The notes beneath the pieces were generated by a model, which saw nothing but the letters and a program-made list of their open reading frames with translations, ran no database searches and was not told where the DNA came from. The position numbers and the translations under genes were made by a program. From Chamaelirium japonicum (lineage: Eukaryota > Streptophyta > Magnoliopsida > Liliales > Melanthiaceae), in the NCBI GenBank assembly GCA_947650365.1, contig CANTAL010000024.1:310001-374000 (forward strand): 64,000 nt of DNA, in the 5' to 3' direction. Positions 11,877 through 25,550 of the stretch are shown piece by piece. Position 1 is the first letter of the stretch, and the number at the start of each line of letters is the position of its first letter.

Positions 11877-11889
11877 AGGCCGGCCAACA

Positions 11890-11913
11890 CCCCTTGGATA
11901 AGGATCCAAGGGG
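11890..11913. promoter_or_regulatory. Perfect 10-bp inverted repeat beside the TATA box (right LTR)
   Basis: Same CCCCTTGGAT / ATCCAAGGGG arms with a 4-bp loop as in the left LTR, both arms unchanged between the two copies. It lies 13 bases upstream of the putative TATA box. Confidence 0.5.
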
Positions 11914-13460
11914 ATATTAACCCCCTCTCATTATCTCTCCATTATCTCCCTTTTATCTCTCCGCGTATTTATCCGTTTTCCCACTTTTTAGGGCTCGATT
12001 TTAACCGATTTATCACCCCATCCCTATCTATATGGCCGGCCCTATAGATGAGGGATTCTTATCCCTACATCATAGGGCCGGCCCTAGTGAGGTGTCCCAC
12101 CACTAGGATCGGCCAACAGTGAGGTCCGGCAGAGTGAGGTTTTTACCAAAACGCCCCGATGCCTCATTTTGACCATTTCTAGCGTGCGATACCTAGCGGC
12201 CATTACTTAAGTGATATCTACTAGTTACTTACTATTAACTGAGGCCACCGGAGGGTGCCTCTAGCAAAGTCAACTAGTCAACTCGCAACATACCCCGGTG
12301 CATCGCACCTATGCAGCGAAGTTCACTTATGGCTAGGGATTACTACATACGACTCTGTACTAATCCCGGGCTCAACCCTTAGTACTCGTATGTAGTTACG
12401 CATCTACCGTGCTCTAGTGCCAAGCACACACGGAGCGTATACTTCTTTCTTCCTCCTGCTTATGGTGTTCCGAGGAGACGGTTCAAGAACCGTACATAAT
12501 GTTGATAAGGTGGAACCATCAGGGACCGGGGTTCATGGCTTCCAACTCAAGCTCGATCGACACACTACCCGAGTGTACCATCGATCCTCTGAACTCGAGT
12601 TAACCTGCGTAGCCACCCAGAGTGCGACGCAGGCTGCACTCCAATTCACCCAGACTTACTATGTTCTCCATCATACCCCTACTCTCCGCTTAGTAGTGGT
12701 AAACCCGCTGTCCCTCCACATGATGCCATGATTCACTTCGAGCGGTGAAGACTACCGTCAGACTCGAATGATCATATGACTTGGTTCCTTCCAGGTTGAC
12801 CTATACATCGTACCTCTGATTACCCCGTCGAGTAATCGAACCCGGTCAACAGTCAAACTGATGACCACCAGGCCTGGGTTTGGTACAGTGTAAGTCACAC
12901 CAAGGAACGCACCTCCCATCAGGGGTGTGGATGGCCTGCAGGAGTGACACGCTAATGCAACGCCAGCCGGGTAACCCAGTACACCGTGGTTTTGGATCAC
13001 TGCATATGGACCCTCACACATTGGTACGCCAAAGCACCACGCAACTGGTTAGTCCATCAGTCGTGGTTCCTCAGGGTTTAGGACCGTTTTACCCTAAGCA
13101 GAAACACGGCTTAGTGTACCAGTGTCTGCTCACTGATCTGTACACTGTGTTAGTTCCGTTCAGCCACAGACACTGTGCCTGGTGATGACCATGGTGAAGA
13201 CATCCCATGAACTGTCATCGCCAACAGCTTAACATCATGAGGCGACCAACCTGATCATAGCTGCGAACTTATTTAGGTTATATGGGACCAATCCACTCAG
13301 TCTTCAACTCAGTGGACTACCATATAACCATGGCTCTCTGTTCTCGAAAGAACACGTAACTATGTTACGCACCTATATGCATCTCATATATTAATAACTA
13401 TCAATCTTTATTAGACCAAAACATAAAGTTTTACAAGCTTAGAACACATCAATCCTAACA

Positions 13461-13465
13461 CTTCG
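13461..13465. repeat. Target-site duplication, right copy (CTTCG)
   Basis: CTTCG directly follows the LTR end CTAACA and matches 3466-3470. Removing the element and one copy gives the satellite sequence found intact at about 23079-23150. Confidence 0.95.
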
Positions 13466-16400
13466 TACGATCCATATTCTAATTCATTCGCACGATCCAT
13501 TCTAATTTATTCATACGATCCATTCTAATTTATTCGCACGATCCATTCTAATTCATTCGTACGATCCATTCTAATTCATTCGCACAATCTATTCTAATTC
13601 ATTCGAACGATCCATTCTAATTCATTCGTACGATCCATTCTAATTCATTCGTACGATCTATTCTATTTCATTCGTACAATCCATTCTTACTCAATCGTGT
13701 GATCCATTCTAATCCATTCGCACAATCAACTCTAATTCATTCGTACGATCCATTCTATTTCATTTGCACGAAGGTATCCATTCTAATTCATTCGTACTAT
13801 CCATTCTAATTCCTTCGTATGATCCATTCTAATTCATTCGTACGATCCATTCTAATTCATTCGCACGATCCATTCTAATTCATTCGTACGATCCATTCTA
13901 TTTCATTCATACGATCCATTCTAATTCATTCATACGATCCATTCTAATTCATTCGCACGATCCATTCTAATTCATTCGCATGATCCATTCTAATTCATTC
14001 GTACGATCGATTCTAATTCATTCATACGATCCATTCTAATTCATTCGCACGAATGTATCCATTCTAATTCATTCGTACGATCCATTCTAATTCATTCATA
14101 CGATCCATCCTAATTCATTCGCACGAATGTATCCATTCTAATTCATTCGTACAATCCATTCTATTTCATTCGTACGATCCATTCTTACTCATTTGTACGA
14201 TCCATTCGTATCCATTCTAATTCATTCGTACGATCTATTCTAATTCATTCGTACGATCCATTCTAATTCATTAATACGATCCAATCTAATTCATTCATAC
14301 GATCCATTCTAATTCATTCGCACGATCCATTCTAATTCATTCGCACGATCCATTCTAATTCATTCGCACGATCCATTCTAATTCATTCATACGATCCATT
14401 CTAATTCATTCGTACGATCCATTCTAATTCATTCATACGATCCATTCTAATTCATTCATATGATCCATTCTAATTCATTCGTACGGTATGATTCATTCTA
14501 ATTCATTCGTACGATTCATTCTAATTCAATCCATTCTAATTCATTCGTACGATCCATTCTAATTCATTCGTACGATCCATTCTAATTCATTCATATGATC
14601 CATTCTAATTCATTCGTACGATCCATTCTAATTCCTTCGTACGATCCATTCTAATTCATTCGCACGATCCATTCTCCATTCTAACTCCTTCGCACGATCC
14701 ATTCTAATTCATTCGTATGATCCATTCTAATTCATTCGCACAATCTATTCTAATTCACTCAAACGATCCATTCTATTTCATTCGTACGATCCATTCTAAT
14801 TCATTCGCACGAATGTATCCATTCCAATTCATTCGTACGATTCATTCTAATTCATTCGCACGATCCATTCTAATTCATTCGTACGATCCATTCTAATTCA
14901 TTCGTACGATCTATATTCTAATTCATTCGCACGATCCATTCTAATTCATTCATACGATCCATTCTAATTTATTCGCACGATCCATTCTAATTCATTCGTA
15001 CGATCTATTCTATTTCATTCGTACAATCCATTCTTACTCAATCGTACGATCCATTCTAATTCATTCGTACGATTCATTCTAATTCAATCCATTCTAATTC
15101 ATTCGTACTATCCATTCTAATTCCTTCGTACGATCCATTCTAATTCCTTCGTACGATCCATTCTAATTCATTCGTACGATCCATTCTAATTCATTCGTAC
15201 TATACTTTCTAATTCATTCGTACGAATGTATTAGAATGGATCGTACAAATGAATTAGAATGGATCGTACGAAGGAATTAGAATGGATCGTACGAAGGAAT
15301 TAGAATGGATAGTACGAATGAATTAGAATGGATTGAATTAGAATGAATCGTACGAATGAATTAGAATGGATCGTACGATTGAGTAAGAATAGATCGTACG
15401 AATGAATTAGAATGGATCGTATGAATGAATTAGAATGGATCGTACGAAGGAATTAGAATGGATCGTACGAATGAATTAGAATGGATCGTATGAATGAATT
15501 AGACTGGATCGTACGAATGAATTAGAATGGATCGTACGAATGAATTAGAATGGATTGAATTAGAATGAATCGTACGAATGAATTAGAATGAATCATACCG
15601 TACGAATGAATTAGAATGGATCATATGAATGAATTAGAATGGATCGTACGAATGAATTAGAATGGATCGTATGAATGAATTAGAATGGATCGTGCGAATG
15701 AATTAGAATGGATCGTGCGAATGAATTAGAATGGATCGTACGAATGAATTAGAATGGATCGTATGAATGAATTAGATTAGATCGTATTAATGAATTAGAA
15801 TGGATCGTACGAATGAATTAGAATAGATCATACGAATGAATTAGAATGGATACATTCGTGCGAATGAATTAGGATGGATCGTATGAATGAATTAGAATGG
15901 ATCGTACGAATAAATTAGAATGGATACATTCGTGCGAATGAATTAGAATGGATCGTATGAATGAATTAGAATCGATCGTACGAATGAATTAGAATGGATC
16001 ATGCGAATGAACTAGAATAGATCGTGCGAATGAATTAGAATCTATCGTATGAATGAATTAGAATGGATCGTATGAATGAAATAGAATGGATCGTACGAAT
16101 GAATTAGAATGGATCGTGCGAATGAATTAGAATGGATCGTACTAATGAATTAGAATGGATCGTATGAAGGAATTAGAATGGATAGTACGAATGAATTAGA
16201 ATGGATACCTTCGCGCAAATGAAATAGAATGGATCGTATGCATGAATTAGAATGGATCGTGCGAATGAATTAGAATGGATCGTACGAATGAAATAGAATG
16301 GATTGTACGAATGAGATAGAATGGATAGTACGAATGAATTAGAACTGATACCTTCGTGCAAATGCATTAGAATGGATCGTACGAATGAGTAAGAATGGAT

Positions 16401-18318
16401 CGTACGAATGAAATAGAATGGATCGTATGAATGAATTAGAATGGATCGTGCGAATGAATTAGAATGGATCGTACGAATGAATTAGAATGGATTCTACGAA
16501 TGAATTAGAATGGATCGTACGAATGAATTAGAATGGATACATTCGTGCGAATCCATTCTATTTCATTCGTACGATCCATTCTAATTCATTCGCACGTTCC
16601 ATTCTAATTCATTCATACGATCCATTCTAATTCATTCGTACGATCCATTCTAATTCATCCGTACGATCCATTCTAATTCATTCGCACAATCTATTCTAAT
16701 TCATTCGTACGATCCATTCTAATTCATTCGCACGATCCATTCTAATTCATTCATACGATCCATTCTATTTCATTCGTAAGATCCATTCTTACTCATTCGT
16801 ACGATCCATTATAATTCATTTGCACGAAGGTATCCATTATAATTCATTCGTACTATCCATTCTAATTCCTTCCTACGATCCATTCTAATTCCTTCGTACG
16901 ATCCATTCTAATTCATTCGTATGATCCATTCTAATTCATTCGTACGGTATGATTCATTCTAATTCATTCGTACGATTCATTCTAATTCAATCCATTCTAA
17001 TTCATTCGCACGATCCATTCTAATTTATGCGCACGAATGTATCCATTCTAATTCATTCGTACGATCCATTCTAATTCATTCATACGATCTATTCTAATTC
17101 TTTCGCACGAATGTATCCATTCTAATTCATTCGTACGATCCATTCGTACGAATGATTTAGAATGGATACATTCGTGCGAATGAATTAGAATGGATCATAT
17201 GAAGGAATTATAATGGATCGTGCGAATGAATTAGAATGGATCGTACGAATGAATTAGAATAGATCGTGCGAATGAATTAGAATAGATCGTATGAATGAAT
17301 TAGAATGGATCGTACGAATGAATTAGAATGGATCGTACGAATGAATTAGAATGGATCGTATGAATGAATTAATATGGATCGTACGAATGAAATAGAATGG
17401 ATAGTACGAATGAATTAGAATGGATACCTTCGTGCAAATGCATTAGAATGGATCGTACGAATGAGTTAGAATGGATCGTGCGATAAGAATGGATCGTACG
17501 GATAAATGAATTTGGATCGTGCAAATGAATTAGAATGGATCGTACGAATGAATTAGAATGGATCGTACGAATGAGTAAGAATGGATCGTACGAATGAAAT
17601 ATAATGGATCGTATGAATGAATTAGAATGGATCGTGCGAATGAATTAGAATGGATCGTACGAATGAATTAGAATGGATACATTCGTGCGAATGAATTAGA
17701 ATGGATCATACGAAGGAATTAGAATGGATCGTATGAATGAATTAGAATGGATCGTACGAATGAATTAGAATGGATCGTACGAATGAATTAGAAGGGATAC
17801 ATTCGTGCGAATGAATTAGAATGGATCATACGAATGAATTAGAGTTGATACATTCGTGTGAATGAATTAAAATAGATAATACGAATGAGTAAAAATGGAT
17901 CGTAGAATTAGAATGGATCGTATGAATGAATTAGAATGGATACATACGAATGAATTAGAATGGATCGTATGAATGACTTAGAATGGATCGTGCGAATGAA
18001 TTAGAATGGATCGTACGAATAAAATAGAATGGATCGTATGAATGAATTAGAATAGATTGTGCGAATGGATTAGAATGGATCATACGATTGAGTAAGAATG
18101 GATTGTACAAATGAAATAGAATAGATCGTACGAATGAATTAGAATGGATCGTATGAATGAATTAGAATGGATCGTGCGAATGAATTAGAATGGATCATAC
18201 GAATGAATTAGAATGGATCGTATGAATGAATTAGAATGGATCGTAGTAACGAATTAGAATGGATCCTACGAATGAATTAGAATAGATTGTGCGAATGAAT
18301 TAGAATGGATCTGGATCG
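13461..18318. repeat. Satellite array right of the element
   Basis: 23-bp monomers. Blocks by eye: R 13461-15221, F 15222-16550, R 16551-17146, F 17147-18318. The flip near 15222 and the one near 17147 occur at the palindrome CGTACG inside a monomer. The 28-bp marker monomer containing ATACCGTACG is at about 15591 (F) and 14485 and 16946 (R). No gene seen. Confidence 0.97.
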
Positions 18319-21300
18319 TGTATCCATTCTAATTCATTCGTACGACCCATTCTAATTCATTCGCACGATCCATTCTAATTCATTCGTACGATCTAATCTA
18401 TTTCATTCGTATAATCCATTCTAATTCATTCATACGATCCAATCTAATTCATTCATACGATCCATTCTAATTCATTCATACGATCCATTCTAATTCATTC
18501 ATATGATCCACTCTAATTCATTCATACGATCCATTCTAATTCATTCGTACGATCCATTCTAATTCATTCGGATCGTGCGAATGAATTAGAATGGAACGTA
18601 TAGATTGTGCGAATGAATTAGAATGGATCGTACGAATGAATTAGAATGAATCGTACGAATGAATTAGAATGGATCGTACGAATGAGTAAGAATGGATCGT
18701 ACGAATGAAAAAGAATGGATCATATGAAAGAATTAGAATGGATACGTGCGAATGAATTAGAATTGATCGTACGAATGAATTAGAATAGATTGTGCGAATG
18801 AATTAGAATGGATCGTACGAATGAATTGGAATGGATACATTCGTGCGAATGAATTAGAATGGATCGTACGAATGAAATAGAATGGATCGTGCGAATGAAT
18901 TAGAATGGATCGTACGAATGAATTAGAATGGATCGTACGAATGACTTAGAATGGATCGTTCGAATGAATTATAATAGATTATGCGAATGAATTAGAATGG
19001 ATCGTACGAATGAATTAGAACGGATACATTCGTGCGATTGAATTAGAATGGATCGTATGAGTGTGAATGAATTAGAATGGATTGTGCGAATGAATTAGAA
19101 TGGATCGTACGAATGAATTAGAATGGATCGTACGAATGAATTAGAATGGATACATTCGTGCAAAAGAATTAGAATGGATTGTATGAATGAATTTGAATGG
19201 ATTGTGCGAATGAATTAGAATGGATCGTGCGAATGAATTAGAATGGATACATTCATGCGAATGAATTAGAATGGATCATACGAATGAATTAGAATGGATT
19301 CATTCGTACGATCCATTCTAATTAATTCGTACGATCCATTCTAATTCATTCGTACGATTCATTCAAATTCAATCCATTCTAATTCATTCGTACGATCCAT
19401 TCTTACTCATTCGTACGATCCATTCTAATTCATTTGTACAAATGAATTAGAATGGATTGTACGAATGAATTAGAATTAGAATGGATCGTAAGAATGAATT
19501 AGATTGGATCGTACGAATGAATTAGAATGGATCGTGCGAATGAATTAGAATGGATCGTATGAATGAATTAGAATGGATCGTATGAATGAATTAGAAATGA
19601 TCGTGCGAATGAATTAGAATGGATAGTGCGAATGAATTAGAATGGATCGTACGAATGAATTAGAATGGATCGTATGAATGAATTAGATTGGATCGTATTA
19701 ATGAATTAGAATGGATCGTACGAATGAATTAGAATGGATTGTATGAATGAATTAGAATAGATCGTACGAATGAATTAGAATGGATCGTATGAATGAATTA
19801 GAATGGATCGTCTGAATGAATTAGAATGGATCGTGCGAATAAATTAGAATGGATCGTATGAATGAATTAGAATAGACTGTGCGAATGAGATAGAATGGAT
19901 TGTACGAATGAGATAGAATGGATCGTACGAATGAATTAGAATGGATACATTCATGCTAATGAATTAGAATGGATCATACGAATGAATTAGAATGGATTCA
20001 TTCGTGCCAATGAATTAGAATGGATCGTACGAATGAGTAAGAATGGATCGTACGAATGAATTAGAATGGATTGAATTAGAATGAATCGTACGGATGAATT
20101 AGAATGGATCATACGAATGAATTAGAATGGATCGTACGAATGAATTAGAATGGTTCAAATTAGAATGGATCGTGTGCATGAATTAGAATATGGATCGTAC
20201 GAATGAATTAGAATGGATCGTGCGAATGAATTAGAATGGATCGTACGAATGAATTAGAATAGATTGTGCGAATGAATTAGAATGGATCGTACGAATGAAT
20301 TAGAATGGATTGTACGAATGAATTAGAATGGATCATATGAATGAATTAGAATGGATCGTTTGAGTGAATGCGAATGGATCGTGCGAATGAATTAGAATGG
20401 ATTGTACGAATGAATTAGAATGGATCGTACGAATGAATTAGAATCCATTCTAATTCATTCGCACAATCCATTCTAATTCATTCATACGATCCATTCTAAT
20501 TCATTCGTACGATCCATTCTAATTCATTCGTACGATCCATTCTAATTCATTCGCACAATCTATTCTAATTCATTCGTACGATCCATTCTAATTCATTCGC
20601 ACGATCCATTCTAATTCATTCGCACAATCTATTCTAATTCATTCGTACGATCCATTCTAATTCATTCGCACGATCCATTCTAATTCATTCATACGATCCA
20701 TTCTATTTCATTCGTACGATCCATTCTAATTCATTCGTACGATCCATTCTAATTCATTCGTACGATTCATTCTAATTCAATCCATTCAAATTCATTCGTA
20801 CGATCCATTCTTACTCATTTGTACGATCCATTCTAATTCATTCGCACGAATGAATCCATTCTAATTCATTCGTATGATCCATTCTAATTCATTCGCATGA
20901 ATGTATCCATTCTAATTCATTCGTACGATCCATTCTAATTCATTCATATGATCCATTCTAATTCATTCGTATGATCCATTCTAATTCATTCGCACGAATG
21001 TATCCATTCTAATTCATTCGTACGATCCATTCTAATTCATTCGCACAATCTATTCTAATTCATTCATACGATCCATTCTAATTTATTCGCATGATCCATT
21101 CTAATTCATTCATACGATCCATTCTAATTCGTAGAATGGATCGTACGAATGAATTAGAATGGATACATTCGTGCGAATGAATTAGAATGGATTGTATGAA
21201 TAAATTAGAATGGATCGTACGAATGAAGTAGAATATAGATCGTACGAAGGAATTAGAATGGATCGTACGAATGAATTAGAAAGGATACATTCGTGCGAAA

Positions 21301-24300
21301 GAATTAGAATAGATTGTATGAATGAATTAGAATGGATCGTACGAAGGAATTAGAATAGATCATACGAAGAAATTAGAATGGATCGTACGAATGAATTAGA
21401 ATGGATCGTATGAATGAATTAGAATGGATCGTGCGAATGAATTAAAATGGATCGTACGAAGGAATTAGAATGGATCATGCGAATGAATTAGAATAGATCA
21501 TACGAATGAATTAGAATGGATCGTACGAATGAATTAGAATGGATACATTCGTGCAAAAGAATTAAAATGGATAGTTTGAGTGAATGCGAATGGATCGTGC
21601 GAATGAATTAGAATGGATTGTACCAATGAATTAGAATGGATCGTACGAATGAATTAGAATGGATACATTCGTGCGAATCCATTCTATTTCATTCGTACGA
21701 TCCATTCTAATTCATTCGCACGATCCATTCTAATTCATTCATACGATCTATTCTAATTCATTCGTACGATCCATTCTAATTTATTCGTACGATCCATTCT
21801 AATTCATTCGCACAATGTATTCTAATTCATTCGAACGATCCATTCTAATTCATTCGTATGATCCATTCTAATTCATTCGTACGATCTATTCTATTTCATT
21901 CGTACAATCCATTCTTACTCAATCGTATGATCCATTCTAATCCATTCGCACAATCTACTCTAATTCATTCGTACGATCCATTCTATTTTATTTGCACGAA
22001 GGTATCCATTCTAATTCATACAATCCATTCTAATTCATTCATACGATCCATTCTAATTCATTCACACGAATGTATCCATTCTAATTCATACGTACGATCT
22101 ATTCAAATTCATTCGTACGATCCATTCTAATTCATTCGCACAATCCATTCTAATTCATTTGCACAATCCATTCTAATTCATTCATACAATCCATTCTAAT
22201 TCTTTTGCATGAATGTATCCATTCTAATTCATTACGAATGAGTATGAATAGATTGTACGAATGAATTAGAATGGATACATTCGTGCGAATGAATTGGAAT
22301 GGATCATACGAATGAATTAGAATGGATCGTACGAATGAATTAGATTGGATCGTACGAAGGAATTAGAATGGATCGTACGAAGGAATTAGAATGAATCGTA
22401 TGAATGAATTAGAATGGATCGTGCGAATGAATTAGAATGGATCGTACGAATGAATTAGAATGGATCGTATGAATGAATTAGAATGGATCGTAGTAATGAA
22501 TTAGAATGGATCCTACGAATGAATTAGAATAGATTGTGCGAATGAATTAGAATGGATCTGGATCGTGTATCCATTCTAATTCATTCGTACGTCCCATTCT
22601 AATTCATTCGTATGATCCATTCTAATTCATTCGCACGATCCATTCTAATTCATTCGCACGATCCATTCTAATTCATTCATACGATCCATTCTAATTCATT
22701 CATATGATCCACTCTAATTCACTCATACGATCCATTCTAATTCAGTCGTACTATCCATTCTAATTCATTCATATAATCCATTCTAATTCTTTTGCACGAA
22801 TGTATCCATTCTAATTCATTCGTACGATCCATTCTAATTCATTCGTACGATCCATTCTAATTCATTCATACGAATGGATCGTGCGAATGAATTAGAATAG
22901 ATCGTACGAATGAATTAGAATAGATTGTGCGAATGAATTAGAATGGATCATACGAATGAATTAGATTGGATCGTACGAATGAATTAGAATGGATCGTGCG
23001 AATGAATTAGAATGGATCGTACGAATGAATTATAATGGATCGTACGAAGGAATTAGAATGGATCGTACGAATGAATTAGAAAGGATACATTCGAATTCAT
23101 TCGTACGATCCATTCTAATTCCTTCGTACGATCCATATTCTAATTCATTCGCACGATCCATTCTAATTCATTCATACGATCCATTCTAATTTATTCACAC
23201 GATCCATTCTAATTCATTCGTACGATCCATTCTAATTCATTCATACGATCCATTCTAATTCATTCGCACGATCCATTCTAATTCATTCACATGATCCATT
23301 CTAATTCATTCGTACGATCGATTCTAATTCTTTTATACGATCCATTCTAATTCATTCGCACGAATGTATCCATTCTAATTCATTCGTACGATCTATTCTA
23401 ATTCATTCATACGATCCATCCTAATTCATTCGCACGAATGTATCCATTCTAATTCATTCGTAGGATCCATTCTTACGAATGAATTAGAATGGATCGTATG
23501 AATGAATTAGAATGGATCGTATGAATGAAATAGAATGGATCGTACTAATGAATTAGAATGGATCGTGTGAAGGAATTAGAATGGATAGTACGAATGAATT
23601 AGAATGGATACCTTCGTGCAAATGAATTAGAATGGATCGTACAATTGAATTAGAATGGATCGTATGAATGAATTAGAATGGATCGTGCGAATGAATTAGA
23701 ATGGATCGTACGAATGAAATAGAATGGATTCGCACGAATGTATCCATTCTAATTCATTCATACGATCCATTCTAAATCATTAGCATAATCTATTCTAATT
23801 CATTCGCATGATCCATTCTAATTTATTCGTATGATCGATTCTAATTCATTCATACGATCCATTCTAATTCATTCGCACGAATGTATCCATTCTAATTCAT
23901 TCGTACAATCTATTCTAATTCATTCGAACGATCCATTCTAAGTCATTCGTACAATCCATTCTAATTCATTCGTACGATCCATTCTAATTCATTCGCACGA
24001 TCCATTCTATTTCATTCGTACAATCCATTCTATTTCATTCGTACGATCCATTCTAATTCATTCGCACGATCCATTCTAATTCATTCGCACGATCCATTCT
24101 AATTCATTCATACGATCCATTCTATTTCATTCGTACGATCCATTCTTACTCATTCGTACGATCCATTCTATTTCATTTGCACGAAGGTATCCATTCTAAT
24201 TCATTCGTACTATCCATTCTAATTCCTTCGTACGATCCATTCTAATTCCTTCGTACGATCCATTCTAATTCATTCGTACGATCCATTCTAATTCATTCGT

Positions 24301-25550
24301 ACGATCCATTCTAATTCATTCGTACGATCCATTCTAATTCCTTCGTATGATCCATTCTAATTCATTCGTACGGTATGATTCATTCTAATTCATTCGTACG
24401 ATTCATTCTAATTCAATCCATGCTAATTCATTCGTACGATCCATTCTAATTCATTCATACGATCCATCCTAATTCATTCGCACGAATGTATCCATTCTAA
24501 TTCATTCGTACAATCCATTCTATTTCATTCGTACGATCCATTCTTACTCATTCGTACGATCCATTTGTATCCATTCTAATTCATTCGTACGATCCATTCT
24601 AATTCATTCGCACAATCTATTCTAATTCATTCGTACGATCAATTCTAATTCATTCGCACGTATCCATTCTAATTCATTCATACGATACATTCTATTTCAT
24701 TCGTACGATCCATTCTTACTCATTCGTACGATCCATTCTAATTCATTTGCACGAAGGTATCTATTCTAATTCATTCGTACGATCGATTCTAATTCATTCA
24801 TACGATCCATTCTAATTCATTCGTATGAATGTATCAACTCTAATTCATTCGTACGATCCATTCTAATTCATTCATACATGTACGAATGAATTAGAATGGA
24901 TACATTCGTGCGAATGAATTAGAATGGATCGTATGAATGAATTAGATTGGATCGTATGCATGAATTAGAATGGATCGTGCGAATGAATTAGAATGGATCG
25001 TACGAATGAATTAGAATGGATCGAACGAATGAATTAGAATGGATACATTCGATCGAATAAATTAGAATGGATCGTATGAATGAATTAGAATGGATCGTGC
25101 GAATGAATTAGAATGGATCGTGCGAATGAATTTGAATGGATCGTACGAATGAATTAGAATGGATCGTACGAATGAATTAGAATGGATCGTACGAATGAAT
25201 TAGAAAGGATACATTCGAATTCATTCGTACGATCCATTCTAATTCATTCGTACGATCTATATTCTAATTCATTCGCACGATCCATTCTAATTCATTCATA
25301 CGATCCATTCTAATTTATTCGCACGATCCATTCTAATTCATTCGTACGATCCATTCTAATTCATTCGCACAATCTATTCTAATTCACTCAAACGATCCAT
25401 TCTAATTCATTCATATGATCCGTTCTAATTCATTCGCACGAATGTATCCATTCTAATTCATTCGTACGATCCATTCTAATTCATTTGTACGAATGTATCC
25501 ACTCTAATTCATTCATACGATCCATTCTAATTCATTCGCACGAATGTATC
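18319..25550. repeat. Satellite array with frequent orientation switches
   Basis: Blocks by eye: R 18319-18569, F to 19299, R to 19437, F to 20444, R to 21131, F to 21675, R to 22233, F to 22567, R to 22870, F to 23090, R to 23472, F to 23735, R to 24879, F to 25213, R to 25550. Several boundaries reuse the same junction sequences found elsewhere in the window. No gene seen. Confidence 0.96.
23079..23150. repeat. Unoccupied paralogue of the retrotransposon target site
   Basis: GAAAGGATACATTCGAATTC, the R monomers up to CCTTCG, then TACGATCCATATTC in one piece. The same sequence is split by the element at 3423-3470 / 13466-13480. Similar intact copies start at about 30051 and 60029, and a variant at about 25203. 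Confidence 0.9.

Larger units (their letters stand above)
3471..13460 (-). mobile_element. Ty1/copia LTR retrotransposon, near full length, inserted in satellite
   Basis: A 9990-bp element on the minus strand. Order in its own sense: 5' LTR (13460-11330), initiator-Met primer site, leader of about 1.7 kb, gag, protease, integrase, reverse transcriptase, RNase H, purine tract, 3' LTR (5601-3471). Integrase lies before reverse transcriptase, which defines copia rather than gypsy. Both LTRs are 2131 bp, have TG...CA ends and are flanked by CTTCG. No env-like frame exists, because the pol stop lies three bases before the purine tract. Long LTRs and a long leader recall Angela/BARE-type elements in size only; the lineage is not assigned. 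An in-frame stop in gag makes the copy probably non-autonomous. Confidence 0.97.
11330..13460 (-). repeat. 5' LTR of the copia element (right copy)
   Basis: 2131 bp, TG...CA ends, co-linear with 3471-5601. It should hold the promoter for the genomic transcript: a TATAAAG box about 1.58 kb from its outer end implies a long U3 and transcription starting near 11838-11850. About 19 differences from the other LTR (18 transitions, one transversion at 5377/13236) indicate a recent insertion with methylation-type decay. Confidence 0.95.

Noticed and set aside
3471..13460. Gypsy-type element
   Set aside because: Integrase precedes reverse transcriptase and the motifs (YIDD, copia RNase H) are copia-like.
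21858..22130. Open frames of 60-90 codons in the satellite (also near 224, 2105, 16173, 29325, 36242, 39671, 61052 and 63537)
   Set aside because: They are a 23-residue periodic translation of three 23-bp monomers (IHSNSFVRSI...). They exist only where the regular TAA is changed to TAT, appear on both strands, and carry no domain.
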